Source: Pseudomonas sp. CHM02 (GTDB taxonomy: Bacteria; Pseudomonadota; Gammaproteobacteria; Pseudomonadales; Pseudomonadaceae). Taken from it: 64,000 nt of DNA. The notes beneath the pieces are model-generated. The model saw only the letters and a program-made list of their open reading frames with translations, had not been told where the DNA came from and searched no databases. Below, piece by piece: positions 28,645-37,293 of this stretch. Position numbers and translations under genes: made by a program. Position 1 is the first letter of the stretch; each line of letters begins with the position of its first letter. The stretch is taken from positions 51,367 through 115,366 of the forward strand of contig NZ_JFCA01000021.1 in the NCBI RefSeq assembly GCF_000612585.1. Reading direction: 5' to 3'.

Positions 28645-29403
28645 ATGGCCGTCCCCCTTACCACCCTCGTCGAGGAAGCGGACCGCTACCTTGGCAGTGC
28701 AAAAATTGCCGATTATTGCCCCAACGGCCTGCAGGTCGAGGGGCGGCCCCAGGTCATGCGCATCGTCAGCGGCGTGACCGCCAGCCAGGCCCTGCTGGAC
28801 GCGGCCGTTGAAGCCCAGGCGGATCTGATCCTGGTGCACCACGGTTATTTCTGGAAAGGTGAAAACCCCTGCATCACCGGCATGAAGCAGCGCCGCCTCA
28901 AAACCCTGCTCAAGCACGACATCAGCCTGTTGGCCTACCACCTGCCGCTGGACCTGCACCCCGAGGTCGGCAATAACGTGCAACTCGCTCGCCAGCTGGA
29001 CATTACCGTCGAAGGCCCGCTGGACCCGAGCAACCCCAAAATCGTCGGCCTGGTTGGCTCCCTCGCCGAGCCGCTGTTGCCCCGCGACTTTGCGCGCCGC
29101 GTGCAGGAAGTCATGGGTCGCGAGCCCCTCCTGATCGAAGGCAGCGAGATGATCCGCCGCGTCGGCTGGTGCACCGGGGGTGGCCAGGGCTACATCGACG
29201 ACGCGATTGCCGCCGGTGTCGATCTGTTCCTGAGTGGCGAGGCTTCCGAGCAGACCTTCCACAGCGCGCGGGAAAACGACATCAGCTTCATCGCCGCCGG
29301 CCATCACGCCACCGAGCGTTACGGCGTGCAGGCGCTGGGGGATTACCTGGCGCGGCGTTTCGCCCTGGAGCATTTGTTCATCGATTGCCCAAACCCGATC
29401 TGA
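28645..29403 (+). CDS. Nif3-like dinuclear metal-centre hexameric protein (YbgI)
   Basis: 252 aa. Metal-binding motifs LVHHGYFWKG (residues ~70-79) and GHHATERYG (~221-229) mark the NIF3/DUF34 family, which forms toroidal hexamers with two metals per subunit. Some members act as GTP cyclohydrolase-like enzymes, but the physiological role is unsettled. The start has AGGAG eight to ten bases before the ATG. Gene order algW-ybgI-cysD-cysNC is usual for Pseudomonas. Confidence 0.93.
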   Translation: MAVPLTTLVEEADRYLGSAKIADYCPNGLQVEGRPQVMRIVSGVTASQALLDAAVEAQADLILVHHGYFWKGENPCITGMKQRRLKTLLKHDISLLAYHLPLDLHPEVGNNVQLARQLDITVEGPLDPSNPKIVGLVGSLAEPLLPRDFARRVQEVMGREPLLIEGSEMIRRVGWCTGGGQGYIDDAIAAGVDLFLSGEASEQTFHSARENDISFIAAGHHATERYGVQALGDYLARRFALEHLFIDCPNPI

Positions 29404-29561
29404 TCACGCCTGCAGGGGCCGTGCGCACCCGAACGGACGGGCATATTCATATACCGTTTCGATCTAGCCCGCTCCCTGAATAGAAGCAGGTGCTGTGCTA
29501 GCATGCCCCGCTCGAACACGGCCCGCTGGCCGTCCATAAGATCGTTTTTCCGTGAGTAACC

Positions 29562-30479
29562 ATGGTCGACAAACTGACGCATCTGAAACAGCTGGAGGCG
29601 GAAAGCATCCACATCATCCGCGAGGTCGCCGCCGAGTTCGACAACCCGGTGATGCTCTACTCGATCGGTAAAGACTCCGCCGTGATGCTGCATCTGGCGC
29701 GCAAGGCCTTCTTTCCGGGCAAGCTGCCGTTCCCGGTGATGCACGTCGACACTCGCTGGAAATTCCAGGAGATGTACACGTTCCGCGACAAGATGGTCGA
29801 GGAGCTGGGCCTGGAACTGATCACCCACGTCAACCCGGACGGCGTGGCGCAGGGCATCAACCCGTTCACCCACGGCAGCGCCAAGCACACCGACATCATG
29901 AAGACCGAAGGCCTCAAGCAGGCCCTGGACAAGCATGGTTTCGACGCCGCATTCGGCGGTGCCCGTCGCGATGAAGAGAAATCCCGCGCCAAAGAGCGCG
30001 TGTACTCGTTCCGTGACAGCAAGCACCGCTGGGACCCGAAGAACCAGCGCCCCGAGCTGTGGAACGTCTACAACGGCAACGTCAACAAGGGCGAGTCCAT
30101 CCGTGTGTTCCCGCTGTCCAACTGGACCGAGCTGGACATCTGGCAGTACATCTACCTGGAAGGCATCCCGATCGTTCCGCTGTACTTCGCCGCCGAACGC
30201 GAAGTGATCGAGAAGAACGGCACGTTGATCATGATCGACGACGACCGCATCCTCGAGCACCTGTCCGACGAAGACAAAGCCCGAATCGTCAAAAAGAAAG
30301 TACGTTTCCGTACCCTTGGCTGCTACCCGTTGACGGGCGCGGTGGAGTCCGAAGCCGAGACGCTGACGGACATCATTCAGGAAATGCTCCTGACGCGAAC
30401 TTCCGAGCGCCAGGGCCGTGTCATCGACCACGATGGTGCAGGCTCGATGGAAGATAAAAAACGTCAAGGCTATTTCTAA
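29562..30479 (+). CDS. cysD: Sulfate adenylyltransferase subunit 2
   Basis: Small catalytic subunit of ATP sulfurylase, forming APS from sulfate and ATP. 305 aa, PP-loop-type fold with [12 protein letters not shown] near residue 28 and the conserved [12 protein letters not shown] segment (~130). Separated from cysNC by nine bases, so co-transcribed; the GTPase of CysNC drives its reaction. The 158 bases upstream contain the promoter, but no clear boxes were assigned. Confidence 0.98.
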   Translation: MVDKLTHLKQLEAESIHIIREVAAEFDNPVMLYSIGKDSAVMLHLARKAFFPGKLPFPVMHVDTRWKFQEMYTFRDKMVEELGLELITHVNPDGVAQGINPFTHGSAKHTDIMKTEGLKQALDKHGFDAAFGGARRDEEKSRAKERVYSFRDSKHRWDPKNQRPELWNVYNGNVNKGESIRVFPLSNWTELDIWQYIYLEGIPIVPLYFAAEREVIEKNGTLIMIDDDRILEHLSDEDKARIVKKKVRFRTLGCYPLTGAVESEAETLTDIIQEMLLTRTSERQGRVIDHDGAGSMEDKKRQGYF

Positions 30480-30488
30480 GGGGCTGTC

Positions 30489-32387
30489 ATGTCGCATCAA
30501 TCTGATTTGATCAGCGAGGACATCCTCGCCTACCTGGGCCAGCACGAGCGCAAGGAAATGTTGCGCTTCCTGACCTGTGGCAACGTCGACGACGGCAAGA
30601 GCACCCTGATCGGGCGCCTGCTGCACGACTCCAAGATGATCTACGAAGATCACCTGGAAGCCATCACCCGCGATTCGAAGAAGTCCGGCACTACCGGTGA
30701 CGATATCGACCTGGCCTTGCTGGTCGACGGCCTGCAGGCCGAGCGTGAGCAGGGCATCACCATCGATGTTGCCTACCGCTACTTCTCCACCGCCAAGCGC
30801 AAATTCATCATCGCCGACACCCCCGGCCATGAGCAGTACACCCGCAACATGGCCACCGGTGCGTCCACCTGTGACCTGGCGATCATCCTGATCGACGCCC
30901 GCTACGGCGTGCAGACCCAGACCCGTCGCCACAGCTTTATCGCCTCGTTGCTGGGCATCAAGCACATCGTGGTGGCCGTCAACAAGATGGACATCAATGG
31001 CTTCGACCAAAGCGTATTCGAGCAGATCAAGGCCGATTACCTGAAGTTCGCCGACGGTATTGCCTTCAAGCCGAGCACCCTGGCCTTTGTGCCGATGTCG
31101 GCGCTCAAGGGCGACAACGTGGTGAACAAGAGCGAGCGTTCGCCTTGGTACACCGGACAGTCGCTGATGGAGATCCTCGAGACCGTCGAGATCGCCAACG
31201 ACCGCAACTACACCGACTTGCGCTTCCCGGTGCAGTACGTCAACCGTCCGAACCTGAACTTCCGTGGTTTCGCCGGCACCCTGGCCAGCGGCATCGTGCA
31301 CAAGGGCGACGACGTCGTGGTGCTGCCGTCGGGCAAGAGCAGCCGCGTCAAATCCATCGTCACCTTTGAAGGTGAGCTGGAGCACGCAGGCCCAGGCCAG
31401 GCCGTGACCCTGACCATGGAAGACGAGATCGACATCTCCCGTGGCGACTTGCTGGTACATGCCGACAACGTGCCGCAAGTGACCGACGCCTTCGACGCCA
31501 TGCTGGTGTGGATGGCCGAAGAACCGATGCTGCCGGGCAAGAAGTACGACATCAAGCGCGCCACCAGCTACGTGCCGGGTTCCATCACCAGCATCGTGCA
31601 TCGTGTGGATGTGAACACCCTGGCCGAAGGCCCGGCGAGTTCGCTGCAACTGAACGAGATCGGTCGCGTCAAGGTCAGCCTCGACGCCGCCATCGCCCTG
31701 GACGGCTACGACAGCAACCGCACCACGGGCGCGTTCATTGTCATCGACCGTCTGACCAATGGCACCGTGGCTGCGGGCATGATCATCGCGCCGCCGGTCA
31801 CTCACGGTAGCTCGGCGCAACACGGCAAGTTGGCTCACGTCGCCACCGAAGAGCGCGCCCTGCGCTTCGGCCAGCAACCGGCCACCGTGTTGTTCAGCGG
31901 CCTGTCCGGCGCTGGCAAGAGCACCTTGGCCTACGCGGTCGAGCGCAAGCTGTTCGACATGGGCCGTGCGGTGTTCGTACTGGATGGCCAGAACCTGCGC
32001 CACGACCTGAACAAGGGCTTGCCGCAGGACCGTGCCGGCCGTACCGAGAACTGGCGTCGTGCCGCCCACGTGGCGCGGCAGTTCAACGAAGCGGGCCTGC
32101 TTACCCTGGCCGCGTTTGTGGCGCCGGATGCCGAAGGCCGCGAACAGGCCAAGGCGTTGATCGGCGCTGATCGTCTGCTGACGGTCTACGTGCAAGCGTC
32201 GCCGCTGGTGTGCGCCGAGCGTGACCCGCAAGGCTTGTACGCGGCGGGCGGGGATAACATCCCGGGCGAGTCCTTCCCCTACGACGTGCCGTTGAATGCC
32301 GACCTGGTCATCGACACCCAGGCCCTGTCGCTGGAAGAGAGCGTCAAGCAAGTGCTGGAGCTGTTGCGTCAGCGCGGCGCGATCTAA
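30489..32387 (+). CDS. cysNC: Bifunctional sulfate adenylyltransferase subunit 1 / adenylylsulfate kinase
   Basis: 632 aa fusion. The N-terminal EF-Tu-like GTPase (CysN) shows P-loop [10 protein letters not shown] near residue 35, switch DTPGHEQYT and NKMD. The C-terminal APS kinase (CysC) has Walker [12 protein letters not shown] at about residue 470. Together with CysD it converts sulfate to APS and then to PAPS for cysteine synthesis. The fusion is normal in pseudomonads. Followed by a long hairpin terminator. Confidence 0.98.
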   Translation: MSHQSDLISEDILAYLGQHERKEMLRFLTCGNVDDGKSTLIGRLLHDSKMIYEDHLEAITRDSKKSGTTGDDIDLALLVDGLQAEREQGITIDVAYRYFSTAKRKFIIADTPGHEQYTRNMATGASTCDLAIILIDARYGVQTQTRRHSFIASLLGIKHIVVAVNKMDINGFDQSVFEQIKADYLKFADGIAFKPSTLAFVPMSALKGDNVVNKSERSPWYTGQSLMEILETVEIANDRNYTDLRFPVQYVNRPNLNFRGFAGTLASGIVHKGDDVVVLPSGKSSRVKSIVTFEGELEHAGPGQAVTLTMEDEIDISRGDLLVHADNVPQVTDAFDAMLVWMAEEPMLPGKKYDIKRATSYVPGSITSIVHRVDVNTLAEGPASSLQLNEIGRVKVSLDAAIALDGYDSNRTTGAFIVIDRLTNGTVAAGMIIAPPVTHGSSAQHGKLAHVATEERALRFGQQPATVLFSGLSGAGKSTLAYAVERKLFDMGRAVFVLDGQNLRHDLNKGLPQDRAGRTENWRRAAHVARQFNEAGLLTLAAFVAPDAEGREQAKALIGADRLLTVYVQASPLVCAERDPQGLYAAGGDNIPGESFPYDVPLNADLVIDTQALSLEESVKQVLELLRQRGAI

Positions 32388-32397
32388 CCCTCGCGGC

Positions 32398-32449
32398 CAC
32401 AATGCAAAAGCCGCCACCGACGTGATCGGTGGCGGGCTTTTGCATTGTG
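32398..32449 (+). terminator. Long hairpin terminator after cysNC
   Basis: CACAATGCAAAAGCC...GGGCTTTTGCATTGTG with an inner GCCACCGA/TCGGTGGC stem: a nearly continuous hairpin of about 23 pairs starting 11 bases after the stop. The TTTT is inside the stem rather than after it. Confidence 0.75.
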
Positions 32450-32467
32450 GGTGTTGCGTCGGATGCT

Positions 32468-32531
32468 ATCGCCGGCAAGCCGGCTCCTACATTGGAATGC
32501 GATCAATTGTAGGAGCCGGCTTGCCGGCGAT
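32468..32531. repeat. REP pair in reversed orientation, GTAGGAGC heads inside
   Basis: Two 24-base arms (ATCGCCGGCAAGCCGGCTCC... and its reverse complement) face each other with the TAGGAGC heads in the centre, opposite to the arrangement at 13404-13490 and 55566-55648. It lies between cysNC and the convergent acyltransferase gene. Confidence 0.88.
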
Positions 32532-32538
32532 GAGGCCC

Positions 32539-33438
32539 TCAAGGCTTGCGCGGATATTCCTGATGCAGCGTGTCCAGCAGCGCATCCTTCTCTTCCCACA
32601 ATCGATTGATCCACCCCTGGAACGCCAACCGATACGTCCCATCCTGCTCATAATTCTTGCCAATGAATTCAGCCGGAATCTGCACTTCTTCAAAGTGCAC
32701 TACGACATCCTTCACATTCCCACACAGCAAATCCCAATACCCGGGACGCCCGGTCGGATAGTGAATGGTCACGTTGACCAGCGATTTCAACTGCTCACCC
32801 ATGGCATCCAGCGCAAACGCGATACCACCGGCCTTGGGCTTGAGCAGGTAGCGAAACGGCGAGTTCTGCTGCGCATGTTTGCCCGGCGTAAACCGCGTGC
32901 CCTCGGCAAAGTTGAAAATGCCCACCGGGTTGTTGCGAAACTTCGCACAGGTCTTGCGGGTGGTTTCCAGGTCCTTGCCTTTCTTTTCCGGGTGCTTTTC
33001 CAGGTACGCCTTGGTGTAGCGCTTCATGAACGGGAAGCCCAGCGCCCACCACGCCAGGCCAATCACCGGCACCCAGATCAGCTCCTGCTTGAGGAAGAAT
33101 TTCAGCGGGCGAATCCGGCGGTTCAGCACGTATTGCAGCACCATGATGTCGACCCAGCTCTGGTGGTTGCTGGTCACCAGGTACGAGTGCTGATAGTCCA
33201 GCCCTTCCAGGCCGGTGAGATGCCAGCGTGTGCGCTGCACCAGGTTCATCCAGCCTTTGTTGTTGGTCACCCAGGCCTCATGGGTGTGGTTCATCAGCCA
33301 TTCGCTGAAGCGCTTGGCAAATGGCAAGGCCTTGAACAACGCGACGATGAACAGGAACGAGCACAGCAGGATCGTGTTCAGCGCCAACAACAGCGAAGCG
33401 ATCACCCCGCGCACGGCGGCAGGTAGAAAATCCAGCAT
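32539..33438 (-). CDS. 1-acyl-sn-glycerol-3-phosphate acyltransferase-like protein (YihG type)
   Basis: 299 aa PlsC-superfamily acyltransferase. Two N-terminal hydrophobic helices, HX4D catalytic motif NHQSWVD (His92, Asp97), the FAEGTRF phosphate-binding motif near residue 185, and KPKAGGIAFAL. It resembles E. coli YihG, which modulates phospholipid acyl composition. It acts at the inner membrane. It ends close to a REP pair and follows pta directly on the minus strand (pta stop at 33439, start here at 33438), so it is co-transcribed with pta. Confidence 0.9.
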   Translation of the reverse strand: MLDFLPAAVRGVIASLLLALNTILLCSFLFIVALFKALPFAKRFSEWLMNHTHEAWVTNNKGWMNLVQRTRWHLTGLEGLDYQHSYLVTSNHQSWVDIMVLQYVLNRRIRPLKFFLKQELIWVPVIGLAWWALGFPFMKRYTKAYLEKHPEKKGKDLETTRKTCAKFRNNPVGIFNFAEGTRFTPGKHAQQNSPFRYLLKPKAGGIAFALDAMGEQLKSLVNVTIHYPTGRPGYWDLLCGNVKDVVVHFEEVQIPAEFIGKNYEQDGTYRLAFQGWINRLWEEKDALLDTLHQEYPRKP

Positions 33439-35538
33439 TTAGATATCCATAGGTCGGTTGGCGGCTTGGATCGCGGTGAGCGCGATGGTGTACACGATGT
33501 CGTCCACCTGGGCGCCGCGTGGCAGGTCGTTGACCGGTTTGCGCAGGCCTTGGAGCATTGGCCCCAGGCTCACGCAATCGGCGCTGCGCTGCACGGCCTT
33601 GTGGGTGGTGTTGCCGGTGTTGAGGTCGGGGAACACAAATACCGTGGCCTTGCCGGCGACCTGGCTGTTGGGGGCCAGTTGCCGGGCCACGTTTTCGTTG
33701 GCGGCGGCATCGTATTGCAGCGGCCCGTCGATCAGCAGCGAGCTTTGCTGCTCGTGGGCGAGCAGGGTGGCTTCGCGGACTTTTTCGACTTCCTCACCGC
33801 TGGCCGAGTCGCCGCTGGAGTAGCTGATCATTGCCACGCGCGGGGTGATGCCGAACGCGGCCGCCGAGTCGGCGCTTTGCAGGGCAATCTCCGCCAGCTC
33901 GGCGGCGCTCGGGTGCGGGTTCATCACGCAGTCGCCGTACACCAGCACCTGCTCGGGGAACAGCATGAAGAACACCGACGACACCAGCGTGCAGCCCGGT
34001 GCGGTCTTGATCAGCTGCAGGGCAGGGCGGATGGTGTTGGCGGTGGAGTGAATGACGCCGGAGACCAGGCCATCGACTTCATCCAGCGCGAGCATCATGG
34101 TGGCGATCACCACGGTGTCTTCCAACTGCTGCTCGGCCATCGGCGCGTTGAGGCTCTTGCTCTTGCGCAGCGCCACCATTGGTTCGACATAGCGTTGGCG
34201 AATCAGGTCCGGGTCGAGGATCTCCAGGCCTTCGGGCAGTTCGATGCCCTGGGCGCGGGCGACCGCTTCCACGTCCGCCGGCTTGGCCAGCAGCACGCAA
34301 CGGGCAATGCCCCGCGCCTGGCAGATGGCGGCAGCTTGCACGGTCAGTGGCTCGCTGCCTTCGGGCAGTACGATGCGCTTGTTGGCCGCCTGGGCACGCT
34401 GGATCAGTTGGTAGCGGAACACTGCCGGTGACAGGCGCATTTCCCGTGGCGTGCCGCAGCGTTGGTGCAGCCAGCGCGCATCGAGGTGGCTGGCGACGAA
34501 GTCGGTGATGATCTCCGCACGCTCGCGGTCATCAATGGGAATTTCTTTATTGAGGCTGTTGAGCTGGTTGGCGGTGTCGTAGGAGCCGGTGCTCACTGAT
34601 AGCACCGGCAACCCGGCCTGGAAGGCGCCACGGCACAACTCCATGATGCGCGGGTCGGGCAGGGTGTCGCTGGTCAGCAGCAGGCCGGCCAGGGGCACAC
34701 CGTTGATCGCCGCCAGGCTGACGGCGAGGATGATGTCGTCGCGGTCGCCGGGCGTCACCACCAGCACGCCGGGCTTGAGCAGCTCCACGGTGTTGCGCAT
34801 GGTGCGGGCGCAGATGATGATCTTGGTCATGCGCCGGGTTTCGTAGTCGCCGGCGTTGAGTATCTGCGCGCCCATCAGGTCGGCGACGTCGCGGGTGCGC
34901 GGTGCGTTGAGTTCCGGCTGGTAGGGGATACAGCCGAGCAGGCGGAAATCGCCGCTGCGCAACAATGGCGAATGTTCTTTGAGGCGTGCCGAGAAGGCTT
35001 CCATGCTTTCGTCGGTGCGCACCTTGTTGAGGATCACGCCGAGTACTTTCGGGTCTTTCGGGCCGCCGAACAGCTGGGCCTGCAGTTCCACGCGCCCGGA
35101 GAGTTCGGTGAGCACTTCGTTTTCCGGGGCCGAGACCAGGATCACTTCCGCATCCAGGCTCTTGGCCAGGTGCAGGTTGACCCGCGCCGCATAGCTGGCG
35201 CTGCGGGTTGGCACCATGCCTTCGACGATCAGCACGTCCTTGCCCACGGCGGCTTGCTGGTACAGCGTGATGATTTCTTCGAGCAGTTCGTCGAGCTGGC
35301 CGTCGCCGAGCATGCGCTCTACGTGAGCCAGGCCGAGGGGCTGTGGCGGCTTGAGGCCATGGGTGCGCGCCACCAGCTCGGTGGAGCGCTCGGGGCCGGT
35401 ATCGCCGGGGTGCGGCTGGGCAATCGGCTTGAAGAAGCCGACTTTCAGCCCGGCTCGCTCAAGGGTACGCACCAGCCCAAGGCTGATGGAGGTCAGACCC
35501 ACACCAAAATCGGTGGGCGCGATAAAAAAAGTCTGCAT
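33439..35538 (-). CDS. pta: Phosphate acetyltransferase (long form)
   Basis: Converts acetyl-CoA and phosphate to acetyl phosphate and back. 699 aa with an N-terminal P-loop/DRTGG regulatory region (residues 1-~370) and a C-terminal catalytic PTA domain (~380-699; DGLVSGVIHSTANTIRPAL, VMNPHPSAAELAEIAL). I chose ATG 35538 (MQTFFIAPTDFGVGLTS) over the seven-codon longer start at 35559, since neither has a strong ribosome site and the family starts at MQTFFIA. No ackA is beside it. Confidence 0.96.
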   Translation of the reverse strand: MQTFFIAPTDFGVGLTSISLGLVRTLERAGLKVGFFKPIAQPHPGDTGPERSTELVARTHGLKPPQPLGLAHVERMLGDGQLDELLEEIITLYQQAAVGKDVLIVEGMVPTRSASYAARVNLHLAKSLDAEVILVSAPENEVLTELSGRVELQAQLFGGPKDPKVLGVILNKVRTDESMEAFSARLKEHSPLLRSGDFRLLGCIPYQPELNAPRTRDVADLMGAQILNAGDYETRRMTKIIICARTMRNTVELLKPGVLVVTPGDRDDIILAVSLAAINGVPLAGLLLTSDTLPDPRIMELCRGAFQAGLPVLSVSTGSYDTANQLNSLNKEIPIDDRERAEIITDFVASHLDARWLHQRCGTPREMRLSPAVFRYQLIQRAQAANKRIVLPEGSEPLTVQAAAICQARGIARCVLLAKPADVEAVARAQGIELPEGLEILDPDLIRQRYVEPMVALRKSKSLNAPMAEQQLEDTVVIATMMLALDEVDGLVSGVIHSTANTIRPALQLIKTAPGCTLVSSVFFMLFPEQVLVYGDCVMNPHPSAAELAEIALQSADSAAAFGITPRVAMISYSSGDSASGEEVEKVREATLLAHEQQSSLLIDGPLQYDAAANENVARQLAPNSQVAGKATVFVFPDLNTGNTTHKAVQRSADCVSLGPMLQGLRKPVNDLPRGAQVDDIVYTIALTAIQAANRPMDI

Positions 35539-35617
35539 GCGAATTCTCTGGAGGTGCATGGCTTGGGTGGCGCTCTATAGCTGAGCGTCTACCGCGAATC
35601 AGGCGCCAAGGTTATCG

Positions 35618-35836
35618 TTATTCGCGCTCCTGCGCACACCAGCCGCAGGCAAAGGGCTGGCCTATTTTTTCAATACGTTGCGCAGGCTCGAGTACCCAGG
35701 CGCGCGACTGCCAGGGCGGCTGGTGGCGCAGGTGCTGGGTGTGGCCGCAGGACAGCTCGGCCACCCAGTGCCGGTCCTCATCCTGGTGGAACCCGATGAT
35801 GAAGGATGCCGTTGATCGGTCCCGTCCGTCCGGGTT
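35618..35836 (-). CDS. DUF3565 frame lacking an ordinary start codon
   Basis: Open frame of 72 codons ending GWCAQERE-TAA. From codon ~13 it reads GFHQDEDRHWVAELSCGHTQHLRHQPPWQ and ends with CGWC, the DUF3565 family of small CGH/CxxC proteins. Between the preceding in-frame TAG (35837-35839) and that core there is no ATG, GTG or TTG. The first candidates are ATC codons just ahead of GFHQD, and the only GTG falls within the core. So the gene is either started at a rare codon or damaged at its 5' end. Likely metal-binding; function unknown. Confidence 0.55.
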   Translation of the reverse strand, partial: NPDGRDRSTASFIIGFHQDEDRHWVAELSCGHTQHLRHQPPWQSRAWVLEPAQRIEKIGQPFACGWCAQERE

Positions 35837-35906
35837 CTATTCGCTTTCGGGCAAATCCTTGTTTAGACTTGTCCGTTCTTCATTCTTATGCAAAAGGTCT
35901 CGCCCC

Positions 35907-36392
35907 ATGACGATCGCCGCTAACAAGGCTGTCTCCATCGACTATACCCTGACCAACGACGCTGGTGAGGTCATCGACAGCTCCGCCGGCGGCGCGCCGC
36001 TGGTCTACCTGCAAGGCGCAGGTAACATCATCCCAGGCCTGGAAAAGGCGCTGGAAGGCAAGAACGTCGGTGATGAGCTGACCGTTGCCGTAGAACCTGA
36101 AGATGCCTATGGCGAGTACTCGGCCGAACTGGTCAGCACCCTGAGCCGCAGCATGTTCGAAGGCGTTGACGAGCTGGAAGTGGGCATGCAGTTCCACGCC
36201 TCCGCGCCGGACGGCCAAATGCAGATCGTCACCATCCGTGACCTGGACGGCGATGACGTGACCGTCGACGGTAACCACCCACTGGCTGGCCAGCGCCTGA
36301 ACTTCCAAGTGAAGATCGTTGCTATCCGCGACGCCTCCCAGGAAGAAGTGGCTCACGGTCACGTCCACGGTGAAGGCGGTCATCACCATTGA
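35907..36392 (+). CDS. slyD: FKBP-type peptidyl-prolyl isomerase SlyD
   Basis: 161 aa: FKBP domain split by an IF chaperone flap (residues ~70-125) and a short His-rich tail HGHVHGEGGHHH that fits nickel or zinc binding. SlyD is a cytosolic folding helper and metallochaperone for hydrogenase/urease maturation in other bacteria. The frame is open from 35739, but MTIAANKAVSIDYTL at 35907 is the family start. Followed by a clear terminator. Confidence 0.95.
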   Translation: MTIAANKAVSIDYTLTNDAGEVIDSSAGGAPLVYLQGAGNIIPGLEKALEGKNVGDELTVAVEPEDAYGEYSAELVSTLSRSMFEGVDELEVGMQFHASAPDGQMQIVTIRDLDGDDVTVDGNHPLAGQRLNFQVKIVAIRDASQEEVAHGHVHGEGGHHH

Positions 36393-36418
36393 TCGTGGTT
36401 TGATCAAACGGTAGCAAA

Positions 36419-36449
36419 AACGCCCCGACTGGTTCGGGGCGTTTTTTTT
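36419..36449 (+). terminator. Rho-independent terminator of slyD
   Basis: AACGCCCCGA/TTCGGGGCGTT stem with CTGG loop and a run of eight T, 27 bases after the slyD stop. Confidence 0.93.
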
Positions 36450-36474
36450 GCCTGTGTTTTTTGGTGGACCGGTT

Positions 36475-36528
36475 TCCTGTGGTGAGCGGGCTTTTTGTGG
36501 TGAGTGGGTTTTTTGTGGTGAGCGGGCT
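36475..36528 (+). repeat. Three tandem 18-base copies of a REP head
   Basis: Units at 36475-36492, 36493-36510 and 36511-36528 all read (T)TTTGTGGTGAGCGGGCT with one to four differences. The third continues into a full REP arm (TTGCCCCGC). The inverted partner, GCGGGCAAGCCCGCTCACCACA, is at 36625-36646, and a further degenerate head copy follows it (CCCACCACAAG). The region 36450-36686 between the slyD and rpsT terminators contains nothing else recognisable. Confidence 0.85.
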
Positions 36529-36686
36529 TGCCCCGCGCTGGGGCGCGAAGCGGCCCTAAAACCTGAAATTGGATTCTGTCTGGAGGAACGCGTTGAATGT
36601 ATTGGGGCTGCTGCGCAGCCCAGTGCGGGCAAGCCCGCTCACCACAGAAGCTTCCCACCACAAGAGGGTTTGTAAGGCACAAACAA

Positions 36687-36718
36687 AAATGCCCCGGACC
36701 TTTCGGTACGGGGCATTT
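36687..36718 (-). terminator. Rho-independent terminator of rpsT
   Basis: Ten-base stem AAATGCCCCG/CGGGGCATTT with a 12-base loop, 44 bases past the rpsT stop on the minus strand; the A/T ends provide the T run in either direction. Confidence 0.88.
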
Positions 36719-36761
36719 CTTAACTGTTTCGCAACCGGGGCTGCGTTGCAGTTGTTACCAC

Positions 36762-37040
36762 TTAGGCTGCAGCAGCAACGCTCAGAGCCTTGATGTGGCC
36801 ATTCAGGCGGCTCTTATGGCGAGCGGCCTTGTTCTTGTGGATGATGCCTTTATCGGCCATACGGTCGATAACTGGCACAGCCAGAACGTAAGCAGCTTGG
36901 GCTTTTTCAGCGTCTTTGGTGTCGATGGCTTTAACTACATTCTTGATGTAGGTACGAACCATGGAACGCAGGCTGGCGTTGTGGCTGCGACGCTTCTCAG
37001 CCTGTTTTGCACGTTTTTTGGCGGAAGGTGTGTTGGCCAC
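36762..37040 (-). CDS. rpsT: 30S ribosomal protein S20
   Basis: 92 aa basic protein ([21 protein letters not shown]...) that binds 16S rRNA at the base of the small subunit. Length and lysine/arginine-rich N-terminus are standard. GAGGAGCTC precedes the ATG. It is divergent from murJ and monocistronic between its terminator and the 253-base divergent promoter region. Confidence 0.98.
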   Translation of the reverse strand: MANTPSAKKRAKQAEKRRSHNASLRSMVRTYIKNVVKAIDTKDAEKAQAAYVLAVPVIDRMADKGIIHKNKAARHKSRLNGHIKALSVAAAA

Positions 37041-37293
37041 CGTCGAGCTCCTCGAAAGACTTTTTAGGAAATAGCAAACAAAATAGGCCGCGAATCATGC
37101 CGATGACTTGATGGGTTGTCAAGGGCGGCTGATGCGAACTGCTGAGTGGTCGATCTGAAGAGGCGGGTGATTTATTTCCGGCGCTTGACCTGTAAACTCG
37201 CGAGCTTTGGCTCTGTGCTGTTGCAGGCGCGCAGTATCGCATAAGTGGGCGCTTTGTTCGCCTGCTCTTTATCTATAGGCGCAAACTCTTTCA

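Noticed and set aside
29343..32417. 1024-codon open frame antisense to cysD-cysNC
   Set aside because: Long antisense frames are common opposite high-GC codon-biased genes. The sequence is rich in Asp-Val-His repeats typical of reverse-complement translation, and cysD/cysNC are unambiguous.
36475..36660. CRISPR array
   Set aside because: Only three 18-base units in direct contact without spacers; the sequence belongs to the REP palindrome family.
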